DNA of 64,000 bases from Archegozetes longisetosus (Eukaryota; Arthropoda; Arachnida; Sarcoptiformes; Trhypochthoniidae), in the NCBI GenBank assembly GCA_018873245.2, contig JAEMBT020000005.1:14522001-14586000 (forward strand), in the 5' to 3' direction. Below are positions 62,643 to 64,000 of this stretch, one piece after another. The first letter of the stretch is position 1. The number at the start of each line of letters is the position of its first letter. The translations under genes and the position numbers were made by a program. Under the pieces are notes generated by a model, which made no database searches, had not been told where the DNA came from, and worked only from the letters and a program-made list of their open reading frames with translations.

Positions 62643-63435
62643 ACACCAATATTTATTGGTTTGCTTTTGATTTTAATGTTTGAATATTGGAAACAAGTCG
62701 ACTATAAATGAGGCGCAATTGCTTTGCCATATTGTTCATAGTCAAAAGATTTATATGAACTGTAGTAATTATAGTGATTACGTGCAATTACAAACAAGTA
62801 AACAGGTTCAGTCGATTATTTTATTCAAAATTGAAGGTTATGGCCAAAAACATCCATTAAACAGTTATACTTTGCCTACTTTGGATCAATTTAGCGATAA
62901 TCAATTCACTATTTGACACAAGCTTATAAATATGTTTTTAATTCTACATATTTGACATTGATAGGCCTGAAGATAATATTTTGGTAATAATAAAGATTTT
63001 GCTAGAAATAGGCCACACTTTGCTCACTTTTGGTCCGATAATAGTTACGCATTTTCTTTATATCAACTTTGATTTAAGTTTCAATATTAACAGGCAGGTA
63101 TCAATTCAGAATCATTCAAATCAGTGTGCAATTTAGTTTAATATACACCTGACGCAGAAATTAGGTTGACTCACAAAATCTTTATAACTTTTGACTGGAT
63201 TAACCGATTTTGAAAATTTGTCACCAAATTAACCAGGAATAAATATAATTTGTTTGACTTAAAGGAAATTTGAATATTCAAAAAGATAAAAAAGTTATAG
63301 TGGTTTGAGTAAAGAATCATTTTTTTCGGTAAGAAAATTCGGTTCAATGCATTATCGCTTATGAAAACGTCATTTATTAGAGATTTGAGTTGAAATTTGT
63401 TCGCATTTATTTCACACTCGATTTCAAATATAAAA
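62643..63435. other. Spacer before the transposase gene; likely 5' part of a Tc1-like element
   Basis: From about 63160 the sequence (TTTATAACTTTTGACTGGAT, ACCGATTTTGAAAATTTGTC) resembles the leader found upstream of Tc1/mariner transposases and may belong to the element that carries the next gene. The frame at 62680-62916 has protein-like composition but no ATG-supported start or known similarity. Confidence 0.35.
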
Positions 63436-64000
63436 ATGAGTTTTACTGCTGAAGAAAGAGAATTGAAATTTCGATTATTTATTAAATTAAGAGCTCAAAA
63501 CACCAGTCAATCGGTGATTATGAGGAGAGTCGGTATGTATTCAATCAGTTGACAACAAATTATAATTATTTCCCTGATTTCAAGGAATTTCAAAACAGGC
63601 CTTCTATAAATGGAAAGAAATCGATGACAATGAAGAGCCTTTCCTTACGGTTCCACACAATGCTGGTTGCCATCGTAAAACAACAGCAGAAGATGACCAG
63701 ACGTTGGCTCTAGCCGCTCTTCACAACAATTGGGCCGACATCAATGAACTCAAAGAAACACCAGAATTAAAAGAAAACGAACGGATCCAATCGATTAGTG
63801 AGGCCACAATTCGAAATCGTCTCAAAGAACAAGGTTTTTAGATATCTAATGATTTTTAAAAATTAATTTTTTTCTGAATTATCAGGAATTAAGAGAAGAG
63901 TGGCGGCGCAGAAAGAGCTATTGACTGACATTCACCGTCAAAGAAGACACCAATATTCGGAACAGTTTTCTGATTGGAATTTAATCGATTGGTCACGAAT
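63436..64000 (+). CDS. Tc1-like transposase with two 52-nt introns, partial (runs off window)
   Basis: N-terminal part of a Tc1/IS630-type DDE transposase. Exons 63436-63532, 63585-63833 and 63886-64000 (open at window end) join in frame to about 153 residues. A helix-turn-helix (SQSVIMRRVGISKQAFYKWKEID) spans the first intron. The block GIKRRVAAQKELLTDIHRQR followed by RHQYSEQFSDWNLIDWSR is the family segment just before the first catalytic Asp, which lies outside the window. Both introns are 52 nt, both split a Gly codon at phase 1, and both end just before GGAATT. There are no stops or frameshifts in the exons, so this copy may be intact or domesticated. The ATG at 63436 is the first in frame after an upstream AT-rich leader. 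Confidence 0.75.

Noticed and set aside
62680-62916. 78-codon plus-strand frame next to the fold-back elements
   Set aside because: No ATG-supported start, no known domain, and located among decayed mobile elements.
1-64000. CRISPR arrays, operons, bacterial or plasmid features
   Set aside because: Genes have spliceosomal introns and animal orthologues; no regular direct-repeat/spacer arrays or ribosome-binding-site-led gene clusters were found.
1-64000. Functional tRNA, rRNA or snRNA genes
   Set aside because: Apart from the tRNA-like remnant near 130-205 and weak box-like words at 11.6 and 12.4 kb, no sequence with complete cloverleaf features or conserved rRNA/snRNA cores was seen by eye; a covariance search would be decisive.

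Overview
This is a eukaryotic window from an AT-rich genome. Its genes are split by short GT-AG introns (about 52 to 900 nt) and encode orthologues of animal signalling, lipid, chromatin and mitochondrial proteins. The gene set is metazoan. The compact introns, Tc1/mariner and Jockey-like elements and intron-rich single-copy genes suggest an arthropod, perhaps a mite or other chelicerate, but I cannot fix the taxon from sequence alone.

Layout. 2.5-10.2 kb (+): a complete 12-exon Son of sevenless (Ras GEF) gene. 15.6-18.3 kb (-): a 3-exon LPGAT1-type acyltransferase. 21.8-23.6 kb (-): a 5-exon leucine-rich-repeat protein of unknown role. 24.4-26.0 kb (-): an intronless, highly divergent Src-family kinase. 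27.5-29.9 kb (-): a 6-exon alkylglycerol monooxygenase (AGMO). 30-45 kb: gene-poor and repeat-rich, with a dead non-LTR retrotransposon, two elements with inverted CGCTCG- or CGAGTC-rich termini, a hAT relic and another TIR element. 45.0-46.2 kb (+): an intronless secreted Gln/Gly/Ala repeat protein. 49.7-51.1 kb (+): mitochondrial ribosomal protein mL45. 52.2-58.6 kb (+): an 8-exon RSF1 chromatin-remodelling subunit. 58.6-64 kb: a cluster of Tc1/mariner-derived elements, including two fold-back copies and a transposase gene that runs off the window.

I placed exon joints by homology plus splice sites. For every complete multi-exon gene the summed exon length is divisible by three. Functional links between neighbours are weak, as expected for animals: LPGAT1 and AGMO both act in ER lipid metabolism, and Sos and the Src-like kinase both belong to tyrosine-kinase/Ras signalling, but nothing suggests co-regulation.

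The most unusual signal is near 39.0-39.3 kb. There, a 20-bp-period array of heat-shock-element-like motifs sits just upstream (on the minus strand) of a strong TATA box, inside a repeat with inverted termini. It looks like a heat-shock promoter carried by a mobile element. Other points of interest are the Src-like kinase that has lost all of its usual regulatory tyrosines, the near-perfect 263-bp-arm fold-back element, and the silk-like secreted repeat protein.
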